Of a stretch of 64,000 bases of DNA, positions 49,227 through 58,029 are shown in pieces. The notes under the pieces are model-generated. The model saw only the letters and a list, made by a program, of their open reading frames with translations, searched no databases and had not been told where the DNA came from. The translations under genes were made by a program, and so were the position numbers. Each line of letters begins with the position of its first letter. The first letter of the stretch is position 1. The stretch is from a virus. Location: positions 56,337 to 120,336 of IMG/VR virus record IMGVR_UViG_3300035670_000049; one strand, given 5' to 3'.

Positions 49227-49514
49227 TCATTCCACTTCCTCTAAATCCAAATCTATAAATTCCTTTGAGCGTTCTTCCTTTCGTTCAAATGCCTCGTCAA
49301 GAAATCTTTCTAACTTATAGGGTTTATTCCACAAATCTCTCGGCGGTTGCTTATCTTTTGGTAAGTTATTAAACGAGTTAATTCTTTCTCTATATAAAAT
49401 TGCAAACGATATAGGATATGGCATATCATCTGCGCTTCGAATTCCTTCTATCACGGGCAGTCCCAGAGTCTTTGCTACTGATAGGGCAATCCCCCAAGAA
49501 CTACCCTCGGCTAG
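49227..49514 (-). CDS. tail assembly chaperone, frameshift extension (T part)
   Basis: The second frame of the tail chaperone pair. It is not an independent gene in the best reading: a -1 slip at 49514-49520 in the upstream gene continues directly into this frame, adding 95 residues (LAEGSSWGIALSVAKTLG...) up to the stop at 49227. The fusion should bind both the tail tube and tape measure, as lambda gpGT does. Independent start at GTG 49454 is less likely. Confidence 0.8.
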   Translation of the reverse strand, partial: LAEGSSWGIALSVAKTLGLPVIEGIRSADDMPYPISFAILYRERINSFNNLPKDKQPPRDLWNKPYKLERFLDEAFERKEERSKEFIDLDLEEVE

Positions 49515-50257
49515 TTTTTTATATCTTCTAGCCCTGCTTCTAGTCTACGATATTCTTCACGTAAATATTCCTTAAGACGTGCATTTAGGTTCTGGAATTC
49601 TTCTACTGAGGTAAATTCTCTTAGTGTGTATTCCTCATCTTGGTAAACTGCGCGCCAAACCTTTTCATCAATGAGTGTATCAAGATACATTTGAATTGAC
49701 AGAACGACAATAACTTCCTGCTTGGCTAGTTCAATCAATTCTTCTAGTGGTTTAGCATCCAACTCAACACGAAGAACCTCTTCCCTTGTCTTTACATATT
49801 GCTCTAATTCGGCTCGATATTCTTTATCGATATCTAGCGCCATCTTATCCAACTTTTCTAATTCCTCTAAAGTTGGAGCATCAGGATCGCGTGCTACGTC
49901 CTCAATCTTTGGTAGTTCAGGTACAGTCACATTCGATAGGGCTTCACCTGTCCAGTTAGCACCGCGCCCCTGTACAATCATTTCAATACACTGCTCTTTC
50001 GTCGCATTATCAAAAATGGCAACATTCGAAATATAGTCCTCAGACCCAGCAACAGATAGGGCTACCCTCCTAGAAGCAGAAGCGTATCTTGCTTTTAGAG
50101 AGGCGTCTTCAAAATCTTTATCTCCTATTACCCGCATATATACAACAATTGGATTGCCTTCCTCATCCTTTGCGGCCAGTCCCCGCTCATCCTTGATCCT
50201 GATTACCTTTTTCCATTTCAATAAGTTTGTTAACTTTCCCAATTCCTTTTCCTCCAT
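49511..50257 (-). CDS. tail assembly chaperone (G part)
   Basis: A 248-residue, acidic, helical protein between the tail tube and tape measure genes, the canonical place of the lambda gpG analogue. It ends with a slippery heptamer and a stop codon, so two products are made: the 248-residue G protein and a G-T fusion of about 343 residues. Confidence 0.8.
   Translation of the reverse strand: MEEKELGKLTNLLKWKKVIRIKDERGLAAKDEEGNPIVVYMRVIGDKDFEDASLKARYASASRRVALSVAGSEDYISNVAIFDNATKEQCIEMIVQGRGANWTGEALSNVTVPELPKIEDVARDPDAPTLEELEKLDKMALDIDKEYRAELEQYVKTREEVLRVELDAKPLEELIELAKQEVIVVLSIQMYLDTLIDEKVWRAVYQDEEYTLREFTSVEEFQNLNARLKEYLREEYRRLEAGLEDIKN
49514..49520 (-). other. -1 ribosomal frameshift site A AAA AAC
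   Basis: On the minus strand the heptamer A AAA AAC lies in the zero frame directly before TAG (49513-49511). A slip of -1 reads AAA then CTA GCC and joins the T frame. It fits the X XXY YYZ rule exactly. Confidence 0.85.
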
Positions 50258-50262
50258 TCTAA

Positions 50263-50304
50263 TAAAAAAGAAGGGGATAGCCCCAAAGATGAGACTATCC
50301 CCTT
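50263..50304 (-). terminator. terminator after tail tube gene
   Basis: A 10-bp stem AAGGGGATAG/CTATCCCCTT (50271-50280 and 50295-50304) followed on the minus strand by CTTTTTTATT. It lies between the abundant tail tube gene and the chaperone gene and should lower downstream transcription. Confidence 0.85.
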
Positions 50305-50349
50305 AGATGTAACGTTTGCTACATACCCTAACGTAGTGCTAGTTAAATT

Positions 50350-51543
50350 TTAGTATACTCCTGCCCCACTCATTACATATAGTTCTCCTGTTGCAGAACT
50401 CCATGAGAATGTTTCTTCCATCGATGCATTAACTGAAGAAGAATCTCCCTCTGAGTTAATGGTAATCTGTGGAACATAGTAGGTAAGAAGTGTTTCGCTT
50501 GGATTCGATGGGTTCTTTAGACTAATCTTCAATGGTAGGGTAGTCTTTGCATACTCCATATCATTTTCAACTGGTCCTGCTCCTGCGGCATAGCCCTCAA
50601 GAATTCCTAGAAGATCGTTGTCTGTCTTTAGAACAGTAATATCTCCTGTAACATCGGGGATACCTGTTTCTACTCCAACCGGCTTTCCAAGTCCACCCAT
50701 TTCAAGGATCGATTCTGATGCAAGTGCGGCCCTGATTGTAGCACTCTGTACTCTAGGAATACTATTTACAGCAATGCTAAGAGGAACGTACTTTCCTTGA
50801 ATGGCTGCAACACTTGTATTATCAAGTGCATTAAACTGCTTTGTAGTTGGAGAGCAGTATGTTACCCAAACTGTATCTCCTGTACTTGTGCCTGTACCTG
50901 TGAAGTTAACATTTGCCCCAGTTACAGTGAAATCTGTTCCTTCATTAAGGAATACGTTGGATCGATCAGCAGACATTCGAAATGCATCAATAATGTATCC
51001 CGATGTTCGTGGTAGGAATGTTGGAGTATTTGCAAGTGTCTGTACTCCAGTTGCTGTTACAAGATCAAATGACTCATAATAAACTGGCTGTCGGAATTCT
51101 TTCTTCTGGTTGCTTGTAACTGTGTAGGTTACGGTTGAGTTATTTCTAACATCGAAAGAAGCGTCAAGCCCCGTTACAATTCCTCTTCTAACATATAACG
51201 CATTAACGATATTCTGTGTTGAACCATCTCTTATCTGTCCAATAACGTCTACGTTCATTAGGTCAGTAATTGATGCCCCCGATAGAGGGAAGGTGCTTGG
51301 AGTATATCCTGTTAAATACGAGAAGACACTGTGACTTACATCAAATGCCTCAATTGTAACAGTAACTTCAGGAATTTCCTGTGTTGCTCCTACGTGGAGT
51401 TTTCGTCCGATTTCATCGATATAGGTTGTAGGTATATTCATTGGCCAATCAAATCTTTGTACTCTGGCGGCAGCGAATAATCCCTTTGGTGCTGCAACTT
51501 GTGGTTGCAAGTCGCGTGAGTGTACTCTGGCGCGTCGTGCCAT
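50350..51543 (-). CDS. major tail tube protein
   Basis: A 397-residue beta-rich protein with Thr/Ser/Val-rich composition and Ig-like C-terminal repeats; position between tail completion genes and chaperones identifies it as the tail tube subunit. AAAGGAGG before ATG 51543 and the terminator after it agree with high expression. Confidence 0.8.
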   Translation of the reverse strand: MARRARVHSRDLQPQVAAPKGLFAAARVQRFDWPMNIPTTYIDEIGRKLHVGATQEIPEVTVTIEAFDVSHSVFSYLTGYTPSTFPLSGASITDLMNVDVIGQIRDGSTQNIVNALYVRRGIVTGLDASFDVRNNSTVTYTVTSNQKKEFRQPVYYESFDLVTATGVQTLANTPTFLPRTSGYIIDAFRMSADRSNVFLNEGTDFTVTGANVNFTGTGTSTGDTVWVTYCSPTTKQFNALDNTSVAAIQGKYVPLSIAVNSIPRVQSATIRAALASESILEMGGLGKPVGVETGIPDVTGDITVLKTDNDLLGILEGYAAGAGPVENDMEYAKTTLPLKISLKNPSNPSETLLTYYVPQITINSEGDSSSVNASMEETFSWSSATGELYVMSGAGVY

Positions 51544-51627
51544 AATTATTTCCTCCTTTATGGGTTAACTATCTTATAATTTCCCTTCCTTTTCCGCTTG
51601 CCGCTCTTATTATGTATACGGCCCTAA

Positions 51628-52095
51628 TTAATCATTTGGATAATGTATATCTAAGGTTGCCCTTACTATCCCCCGCCATCTAATAACCTTCGGCTTCTCA
51701 TAATTTGGGGTCACAATCTGACCATAGATTGAATCAGAATTTTGGCATGTAATACTTCCAACGACTGCATTATTCTGCATCGGATCATTTATATAGAGAG
51801 CCATTGTATCTAAATAGTCCATAAGTATGTCTATTATCAAACTAACCTTTTCATCACTTTCCATATAAATATCAAATTGGATTACACGGTTAAAATATTT
51901 TTCTGTTGTGTCCCCCATCTGAAATGGCTTAGGCCCATTGGGTAGAAAATATAATGATATCAGTGGAGGAATAATCTGCTCACCAACGGCAAACCCTGAG
52001 TGTGTGGGAATGGCTCCCAATCCGTTGTTGGATAGAAGCGTTGAAATAGCAGCGGCGATTTCAGCAAGTTCTAAATTCTGTTTCATTAAAGTCAT
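51628..52095 (-). CDS. tail completion/terminator protein
   Basis: A 155-residue alpha/beta protein (AIAAAISTLLSNNGL-like helix, strands FDIYMESDEKVSLII, RWRGIVRATLDIHY) matching the size and place of siphovirus tail terminators that cap the tube and contact the head. Confidence 0.65.
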   Translation of the reverse strand: MTLMKQNLELAEIAAAISTLLSNNGLGAIPTHSGFAVGEQIIPPLISLYFLPNGPKPFQMGDTTEKYFNRVIQFDIYMESDEKVSLIIDILMDYLDTMALYINDPMQNNAVVGSITCQNSDSIYGQIVTPNYEKPKVIRWRGIVRATLDIHYPND

Positions 52096-52108
52096 TTATT
52101 TCACCGCC

Positions 52109-52852
52109 CTATAATCTTTCTGAGCCTATAAATCTTCCTCCGGGTCCTCTGACTGGACGAACCGTTGGACGAGATTTAAATGCAGCCTCGCTACTATTAA
52201 TTGTGTATGTAACCCGTTCAACTTCCCTAGCAAGTATCGCATAAAATTGCTGATATATCTCAGCCTGTACTGTTTCAACAATAGGAAAGGGTTGGATAAA
52301 AGGAGCAAACTCGCTTTGACCGTAGTTTAATAGTAGCCATTGTGGAGCAACACCCTTGCTACTCCATAGTGCTACTCTTGCAGCATAGGTATCATTAAGG
52401 TGTGCGCCACCGGGAATTCTTCCTCCCCAAGTTTCACTGATCGTTAACCAGAATGCGTAACGAGTTACAAGATCATTTTTAAGTGCCTGACCTTGATAGG
52501 GAAGTTCTACCCTGTCCCCATCCGCTAGCATTGCTTGGTAGTGGAAGCCTTCACTTAAGTCTTCATATGATCCTAATTCTTCAAAGTCATACTCAACAGA
52601 AAAGTAAGACGCGGAACCATAGATTCTTACATCTGTTTGTCTTACTACTTCTAATAACTGCGCTCCATATACAGGAGGAAATCCTTCCCCCGCAGTTGAA
52701 ATCGCTACTTCAAAAGTTTCAAGGATAATTCGCTTAAGTGCTATCTCTGCTTTCTCACTAGCAACTCTAAACGCCTCTTCGTATAAGGCTGGAGCGCGAT
52801 TAAGTGTTTGGCGTAGTTGCTCATGCCCTGTAACACGAATACCTATTGGCAT
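52109..52852 (-). CDS. HK97 gp10-like neck protein
   Basis: A 247-residue protein whose start, IRVTGHEQLRQTLNRAPALYEEAFRVA, has the HK97 gp10 pattern (helix of a neck protein), followed by a longer variable part and a GPGGRFIGSERL tail. Expected position between connectors and tail terminator. Confidence 0.65.
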   Translation of the reverse strand: MPIGIRVTGHEQLRQTLNRAPALYEEAFRVASEKAEIALKRIILETFEVAISTAGEGFPPVYGAQLLEVVRQTDVRIYGSASYFSVEYDFEELGSYEDLSEGFHYQAMLADGDRVELPYQGQALKNDLVTRYAFWLTISETWGGRIPGGAHLNDTYAARVALWSSKGVAPQWLLLNYGQSEFAPFIQPFPIVETVQAEIYQQFYAILAREVERVTYTINSSEAAFKSRPTVRPVRGPGGRFIGSERL

Positions 52853-52862
52853 GATGCTTCAC

Positions 52863-53132
52863 CTACTCTACGTCTTGGCCGAATCCTATAATCGTATGAA
52901 TATCTCGGGTATAGTCATTAAAGTTATCTAGGATTACTTTCTTTATTTGTGGGAAGTTTAACTTGTCTTCCTTCTGTAATCTTTCTAATGAGTCAAGAGA
53001 TAACTTACAATACATCCGCTTTCTTTTTTCTATATCTGCGGCAGCTTCTACAAGGGCCACACCATTTATCTTGTTGTGTTCAAATTGTTGGTTACAACTC
53101 GGGCAAACTACAATATTTGATTCAAATCTCAT
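52863..53132 (-). CDS. small protein with N-terminal CxxC
   Basis: An 89-residue protein with VVCPSCNQQFEHN near the N-terminus, a half zinc site, and a helical C-terminus. Located in the neck module; function unknown. Confidence 0.55.
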   Translation of the reverse strand: MRFESNIVVCPSCNQQFEHNKINGVALVEAAADIEKRKRMYCKLSLDSLERLQKEDKLNFPQIKKVILDNFNDYTRDIHTIIGFGQDVE

Positions 53133-53148
53133 TTCCTATCCCTTTCCT

Positions 53149-53622
53149 TTACGATGGTCGTTCTCCACTATTTTTAAGCACTATTCTATAACGATTAGGC
53201 TCGGGAGCGCCGACAGGTATAATTTTAATAATCTGCATATCATGATCATCGACAACGACCTTATTATCTAAACTCTGTGTTGCCTCTGCAATACTGCGAT
53301 AAGAAGGATCAATGGTTACTGTAGCATCTCCTAGGAAATACTTTCCTCCCGGTGAGGCTGTAACAGCCTCATCGTTTGTCCAGTGAACCCTAGCGAGAAT
53401 GACATGACCTGATGTGGTTGTAATGTAATAATTCCCAGCACATACTGGGCAATTATAGTAGAATGTTCCGTCAATAGTTGAGTTGTAGTAACCGCTTGCG
53501 GTACAAAGTGAGCATGTCGTTCTATCCGTTGTATAGAACGTTACATTCCGGCCTATACTTTCTCGGGTAGAATCTATTTGTCTCTTTATCCACTCCCGAT
53601 TAACTTTGATGATTTCCGGCAA
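53149..53622 (-). CDS. head closure-like protein with zinc ribbon
   Basis: A 157-residue beta-rich protein with CSLC at about 37-40 and CPVC at about 58-61 (four-cysteine ribbon) inserted in a barrel-like fold. Similar Cys-containing proteins occur at the head-tail joint of Gram-positive phages. Role inferred from position. Confidence 0.6.
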   Translation of the reverse strand: MPEIIKVNREWIKRQIDSTRESIGRNVTFYTTDRTTCSLCTASGYYNSTIDGTFYYNCPVCAGNYYITTTSGHVILARVHWTNDEAVTASPGGKYFLGDATVTIDPSYRSIAEATQSLDNKVVVDDHDMQIIKIIPVGAPEPNRYRIVLKNSGERPS

Positions 53623-53628
53623 TGTTAC

Positions 53629-54603
53629 TCACCCTTTAATTAATTTTACTAATTCATCAAACTTTTCCTTGCTCTTAGCATAGTTGTAATTTTCTGTTAA
53701 GACATGATAAGACTCGTCCGCTACCCTTTCGGCCCACTGCGTGTCTTCTAGGAGGCGTAGGGACAGTTCTAGCGCATCTTGTAGCGCGAACGGTTGGACA
53801 CTCGTATCTGGGAATAATTCCTCTTGCAACTCAAGCCTGTCCGATCCCACTACGGGAATCTTAAAGAATGCTGCTTCACCTTGTAACCGACCCGGCGTGT
53901 TCCTATCCGGCAGACTTATTACAAATTTACAGCGGTTAAGTATTTCTAGGTATTCACCCATGTTAGTCCGCTGGTGGATATAAACTCCATCAAATCTATC
54001 TGCCATATAAATACAGTATGGCATTAACTGATGAGGAACAGATAGAAACACGCCTTGTAGGTCGGGATAGCGTAGTTTTAAATTTTGAAAAACCAACAAG
54101 TTAGAGATAAAATTTCTATCATTGTCTGCCGCACCCACACCTAACCCAATGTATTCCCTTTCGGAATTCCGTAGATGACCATATCTTGATTCGTACTTCT
54201 CTACTGGAAAGGGAAGGCCAACACGAACAACCGGCTTAGATGGTAGGACAGTTTGATAAAATTGCCTCTCTTCTTCTGTTAAGGCCATGATACCGTCCAG
54301 ATATTCTAAATCAGCCAAGTATGCGTATTGTCTTTCGGCTGGCAGACGTGATACGTGAGTGGAAAGGGGATGGTCACTTAAACCAATTTGTGTGACATGA
54401 GGATAGCGATCACGAATTTCCTTTGTCCATCCTGTTGCCTCTATCCAAAGCGTCCTGATTACTGTTTGATATAATCCTGCTTCTTCCTTCTTCTGAATGT
54501 ATGGGATATCCAATAAATCCATCCATACACCATTATCGTATTCTCCTGTGTTCTGCTTATCACCATAGAAAATTGCCATGTCTCCAATTGCTCTAACTGC
54601 CAT
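53629..54603 (-). CDS. GT-B type glycosyltransferase
   Basis: A 324-residue protein with a Rossmann-like C-terminal half: YIGLGVGAADNDRNFISNLLVF, FVISLPDRNTPGRLQGEAAFFKIPVVGSD with a donor-site glutamate, and YHVLTENYNYAKSKEKF. The N-terminal half is divergent. It lies inside the head-neck operon, suggesting modification of virion proteins or of the host surface during morphogenesis. Confidence 0.7.
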   Translation of the reverse strand: MAVRAIGDMAIFYGDKQNTGEYDNGVWMDLLDIPYIQKKEEAGLYQTVIRTLWIEATGWTKEIRDRYPHVTQIGLSDHPLSTHVSRLPAERQYAYLADLEYLDGIMALTEEERQFYQTVLPSKPVVRVGLPFPVEKYESRYGHLRNSEREYIGLGVGAADNDRNFISNLLVFQNLKLRYPDLQGVFLSVPHQLMPYCIYMADRFDGVYIHQRTNMGEYLEILNRCKFVISLPDRNTPGRLQGEAAFFKIPVVGSDRLELQEELFPDTSVQPFALQDALELSLRLLEDTQWAERVADESYHVLTENYNYAKSKEKFDELVKLIKG

Positions 54604-54615
54604 CTTCCTTCTCCT

Positions 54616-55272
54616 TTATACAATCCCTAACTTTAATTTTCGGCCCCATTTTTCCATAAAATAATCATACTTATCGTTACTTATACCCACCTTACTGTGA
54701 GTTTGAGAGACATAATGTATGTACTCTGCGGTAGGGCAAGATACTACCTTCCACCCTGCTTCTCTGGCCCTAAAAGCCAAGTCCACTTCTTCTCTGTACC
54801 CCATTCCAAAGGTTTCATCAAAGTACCCAATCTCATCGAGTAACAGCCGTTTGATATAAATACAACTACCCTCTACGGCTTTCTGTGCCTCTACTGAGAC
54901 TGAGTTTCTAGGGCGTCCAAAATACTTGTGCGCCGTGTTTCCATCCGTTGCCACGTATATACCGTAGTTGATAATTGTATCTGGATTAGCAGCAGAAAGG
55001 GCTTTCCCGCCCACGATTCCTATCTTCTCATCAGAGTAGGCTAACGTTCTCATCTCTGCAATAATATCCGTTAATACAATCGTATCATCATTCAGTAATA
55101 TAATGTCATCCGTCGTAGAACTCATGGCTTCGTTACAAGCCTTTAGCCACCCAATCGAATTCTTATAAATTAGTACTTTAGGTTCCGTACAATTTTGATG
55201 TATACTCTCTATACAACTATAAAGCATATTCCCACCAAAGAATGTTGGGATAACAATTGTAGTATCTACCAT
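54616..55272 (-). CDS. GT2-family glycosyltransferase
   Basis: A 218-residue GT-A enzyme: TTIVIPTFFGGNMLYSCIES at the N-terminus, IILLNDDTIV about residue 58-66 carrying the DxD-like metal site, and MGYREEVDLAFRAREAGWKV near 158-177 with the catalytic region. It resembles rhamnosyl/mannosyl transferases. Third glycosyltransferase in the late region. Confidence 0.85.
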   Translation of the reverse strand: MVDTTIVIPTFFGGNMLYSCIESIHQNCTEPKVLIYKNSIGWLKACNEAMSSTTDDIILLNDDTIVLTDIIAEMRTLAYSDEKIGIVGGKALSAANPDTIINYGIYVATDGNTAHKYFGRPRNSVSVEAQKAVEGSCIYIKRLLLDEIGYFDETFGMGYREEVDLAFRAREAGWKVVSCPTAEYIHYVSQTHSKVGISNDKYDYFMEKWGRKLKLGIV

Positions 55273-55282
55273 ACCTTCTCCT

Positions 55283-55732
55283 TTATAAAAGGGCTAACCA
55301 CTGGTAACTCTCTGGATTTATTACGTTATTAAATCCTCTTAGTGGGGCCGACTTTGCCTTTGCTAATCGATAGATAGGAAGGAATCTTGCTAACTCTTCA
55401 ATATCCATCTGTGTCGGGTTCTGTCTACCTTGCTGTGGATCATAAGAGAAGTCTCCATCCTTAAACCCTGCTAGTTGTAGATTACCCATCTTATAAATAA
55501 TCGATGCCATCAAAATAATAGGTCGCTTATCTTTAGATTCAATTGTAGGTTCTACTGTAAATGTTAGAGGGGGAATATGTGTAATAACATAAGATCGGTC
55601 CCATCTAAACGCTAGAGCCTCTACACCATCTGCTAAGTATGCTGCTAATTCTGAATCTGATTCATCGGTTTCAATATAATTACTAAGGTGTCTCCTTAAT
55701 GCTGGAACCAAGTCTAGCATATTCAATATCAT
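55283..55732 (-). CDS. head-tail adaptor (connector) protein
   Basis: A 149-residue helical protein (LVPALRRHLSNYIETDESDSELAAYLADGVEALA start, typical of gp6/gp15-like adaptors) next to the capsid-side genes. ATG 55732 overlaps the upstream stop by ATGA. Confidence 0.65.
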   Translation of the reverse strand: MILNMLDLVPALRRHLSNYIETDESDSELAAYLADGVEALAFRWDRSYVITHIPPLTFTVEPTIESKDKRPIILMASIIYKMGNLQLAGFKDGDFSYDPQQGRQNPTQMDIEELARFLPIYRLAKAKSAPLRGFNNVINPESYQWLALL

Positions 55733-56187
55733 TCACCCCCAGTAAATTTTTCATCCTCTTCTCCCCAGCCTACTCCTTGCTGATAGACAGGTGATACATC
55801 GGTAAGACGATCTTCGATCATTGTTAGAATCTTCTTTGCCCGTCCCTGTCGCTTTGCTGCTTCATAGAGTTTGCCTAGGGTTGCCTCAGAACTTATCTGC
55901 GGCAATCTCTTTCGTAGAATAAATAAATTCTTTACAAGTTCTTCAGCATCTTCATCTGTAATTGTATTCTCAGTTACAAAATCGAAAGACGGTTCTTCAA
56001 CCTGAATAATTAATCCCTTCTGAATCGCGGTCTTATTCGCCTGTAAGAAATCTCGTAAATTATCCTCATCTATATTTATGTAGGGATTCGCGCCAGTCAG
56101 AACAATTCCATCTACATCTCGTATATGGAACCGCAGCCCAACGTTAAACCCTACATTCTTCTTGTAATATACATACTTTGTAGCCAT
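55729..56187 (-). CDS. head-proximal hypothetical protein
   Basis: A 152-residue protein: beta-rich start (FNVGLRFHIRDVDGIVL), then helical. It is the first gene after the capsid terminator, with GGAGG before ATG 56187. Possibly a capsid accessory; not recognised. Confidence 0.55.
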   Translation of the reverse strand: MATKYVYYKKNVGFNVGLRFHIRDVDGIVLTGANPYINIDEDNLRDFLQANKTAIQKGLIIQVEEPSFDFVTENTITDEDAEELVKNLFILRKRLPQISSEATLGKLYEAAKRQGRAKKILTMIEDRLTDVSPVYQQGVGWGEEDEKFTGGE

Positions 56188-56203
56188 TATAAAATCCTCC
56201 GCT

Positions 56204-56252
56204 AGTGTCTAAAACACTGTAAGTCAAGTAACTATTCGGTTCCTAAAGAACC
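56204..56252 (-). repeat. twin hairpins with identical UUUAG loop
   Basis: On the minus strand GGTTC-TTTAG-GAACC (56238-56252) and AGTGT-TTTAG-ACACT (56204-56218) have different 5-bp stems but the same pentaloop. They occupy the leader between the capsid terminator and the next gene. Confidence 0.55.
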
Positions 56253-56260
56253 TACAATCT

Positions 56261-56306
56261 AAAAATGGTGGGCCATCCCCGGCCAATACTGACCGAGAAT
56301 GGCCCA
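56261..56306 (-). terminator. terminator after the major capsid gene
   Basis: TGGGCCAT (56299-56306 arm) pairs with ATGGCCCA (56269-56276 arm), enclosing CTCGG/CCGGG, and is followed by CCATTTTTAG on the minus strand. It should reduce transcription of connector genes relative to capsid. Confidence 0.8.
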
Positions 56307-56332
56307 TCTAACTAATACTCACTAACCAACTA

Positions 56333-57340
56333 TCATGGGACTGTTGATGTGCAAGCGACCTTTACGATTCCTCTTGCATTCCAGATCATCATACCAAACT
56401 GAACCCATGTTTCAAAGTTCCAGTAAGGTGGTGTTGGTCTGTTATCTACATATTCCTTAAACTGTGGTCCACCGTATGTTACAAATTCGCCAATGTTATC
56501 TCCGATAACTAGAATATAGTCTGACGGTAGAAGTGGCTTTGGCGGGAAGCTAGTGTTATCAAAGATTTGCTTGATTCTTACGATATTACTAACGCCTCTA
56601 TATGTTTCAATGAATGGTCCTCCACCATATGGGGAAAGATTTCGAATTGTTCCTGCTGGCTGTCCGTCAACAGTTACGAAATGCTTCTCTGTTCCGGCTC
56701 CAATCAACTGGTACTGTCCAAATGTAGAAAGTGGTGCAAGGGCTCCCTCTGTTCCGATGATTGCCTTTACTCCACCTGACCAGTAATTAACATGGTCAAT
56801 AGCATTGTCAAGCGCTGTTGATGTTAGGGGTCCTGATGCATCGATGAAGTTCGAATATGTTGCGCCGGGGATTGTTAGGGCCGCAGCGTTTCCTGCGGTC
56901 CAGATATTTCCTAGGGCATTCCATGTTCGCATAAGAAGTTTTTCTTGTAGTGCCTTCTGTACATCACTTCGTACTACTTCTGGGGTAAATGCTGGTCCAC
57001 CATGCTCAAGTTCAAGTGTATTGTATTCGGCCTTTGCAGCAAGGATATCTAGGTTATAACTAACCGCCTTATCCCGTACTGTAATCTGCTCACCAAGAGT
57101 GATCTGGCCGGGTACAATTTGCTGAACATGGTACTTTCCCTTGAATCTCTTTACTAGAACATCTCCGAACCGCATTTCGCGTGTACCCATAAATGTTCCT
57201 GCAAGATCAAGAGTCAAGTACGTAGGATCGACATACTCCGTTATGATTTCTGCCAATGCTCGTCTATCTTGTGATTTCGCTAACTCCGCAACAGCCTTTC
57301 GGTATTCAGGAGTTATGTTAGGGTCTAATCTAACTGTCAT
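56333..57340 (-). CDS. major capsid protein (HK97-fold type)
   Basis: A 335-residue protein located after the protease and decoration genes. It has an N-terminal helical region, E-loop-like RFKGKYHVQQIVPGQITLGEQ and a P-domain helix; it is similar in plan to phage capsid proteins that start near MTVRLDPNITPEYRKA. The good ribosome-binding site and following terminator agree with high expression. Confidence 0.8.
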   Translation of the reverse strand: MTVRLDPNITPEYRKAVAELAKSQDRRALAEIITEYVDPTYLTLDLAGTFMGTREMRFGDVLVKRFKGKYHVQQIVPGQITLGEQITVRDKAVSYNLDILAAKAEYNTLELEHGGPAFTPEVVRSDVQKALQEKLLMRTWNALGNIWTAGNAAALTIPGATYSNFIDASGPLTSTALDNAIDHVNYWSGGVKAIIGTEGALAPLSTFGQYQLIGAGTEKHFVTVDGQPAGTIRNLSPYGGGPFIETYRGVSNIVRIKQIFDNTSFPPKPLLPSDYILVIGDNIGEFVTYGGPQFKEYVDNRPTPPYWNFETWVQFGMMIWNARGIVKVACTSTVP

Positions 57341-57370
57341 TCTATTTTCGCCTCCTTTTACTTACTCAGC

Positions 57371-58009
57371 TTATAATGCTGCCAAGCCCTTCAACTTGAC
57401 AGTAATTGTGTTGGTACCAAATGTGTCCTTATCAGTAACGTATCCAACTACGGTATTTCCTGCTGCGGCTCCTGATACTGTTAGTTTTCCTTCGCTACCT
57501 GTAGCATAACTTGCGTAAACCTTTGAACCTATACTATAATCTGAAGATACACCTACATAGTTTCCTGAACCGAATGTAAATGTTCCACCATCAAATACTA
57601 GGGCCTTGTTTCCTGATGTTACAGGAAGTCCATAGAACATCAAAGGAATATCGTACTGAGTTATTCCTGTTGGCCAAGGTGTTGCATACATAGAATCTGG
57701 GTCTAGTTCGAAGTCAGTTTCCTGTACTCCAAGCGAACCATCATTCCATCCCAATACCTGTGCGCCATTAAGTCCGGGTCCAGTAAAATATGGTCCGGGG
57801 TTCAATGGTTTAGGCCAGTCAACTGGGAATGCTGCCTTCTGTGCCTCTGTAAGTGTTCGTGGAAGTGTCATCCGTCCGTTTGAATCTCGGAAGCAGAATC
57901 TTCCTCTGTTCGTTTCCTGATTTACTCTAGCACCATCAATATCGTCATACTTGTTTACAATAAATTGTGTTGTATCGACTGGGTTGCCTGTGTTTATTGC
58001 GTCTGCCAT
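57371..58009 (-). CDS. head decoration / capsid-stabilising protein
   Basis: A 212-residue protein between protease and capsid, the usual place for decoration proteins. The N-terminal part is Asn/Asp/Arg-rich; the C-terminal 70 residues form a beta-barrel-like domain (IGSKVYASYATGSEGKLTVSG, NTITVKLKG). Confidence 0.65.
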   Translation of the reverse strand: MADAINTGNPVDTTQFIVNKYDDIDGARVNQETNRGRFCFRDSNGRMTLPRTLTEAQKAAFPVDWPKPLNPGPYFTGPGLNGAQVLGWNDGSLGVQETDFELDPDSMYATPWPTGITQYDIPLMFYGLPVTSGNKALVFDGGTFTFGSGNYVGVSSDYSIGSKVYASYATGSEGKLTVSGAAAGNTVVGYVTDKDTFGTNTITVKLKGLAAL

Positions 58010-58029
58010 GTTATTTGCCTACCTCCTTT

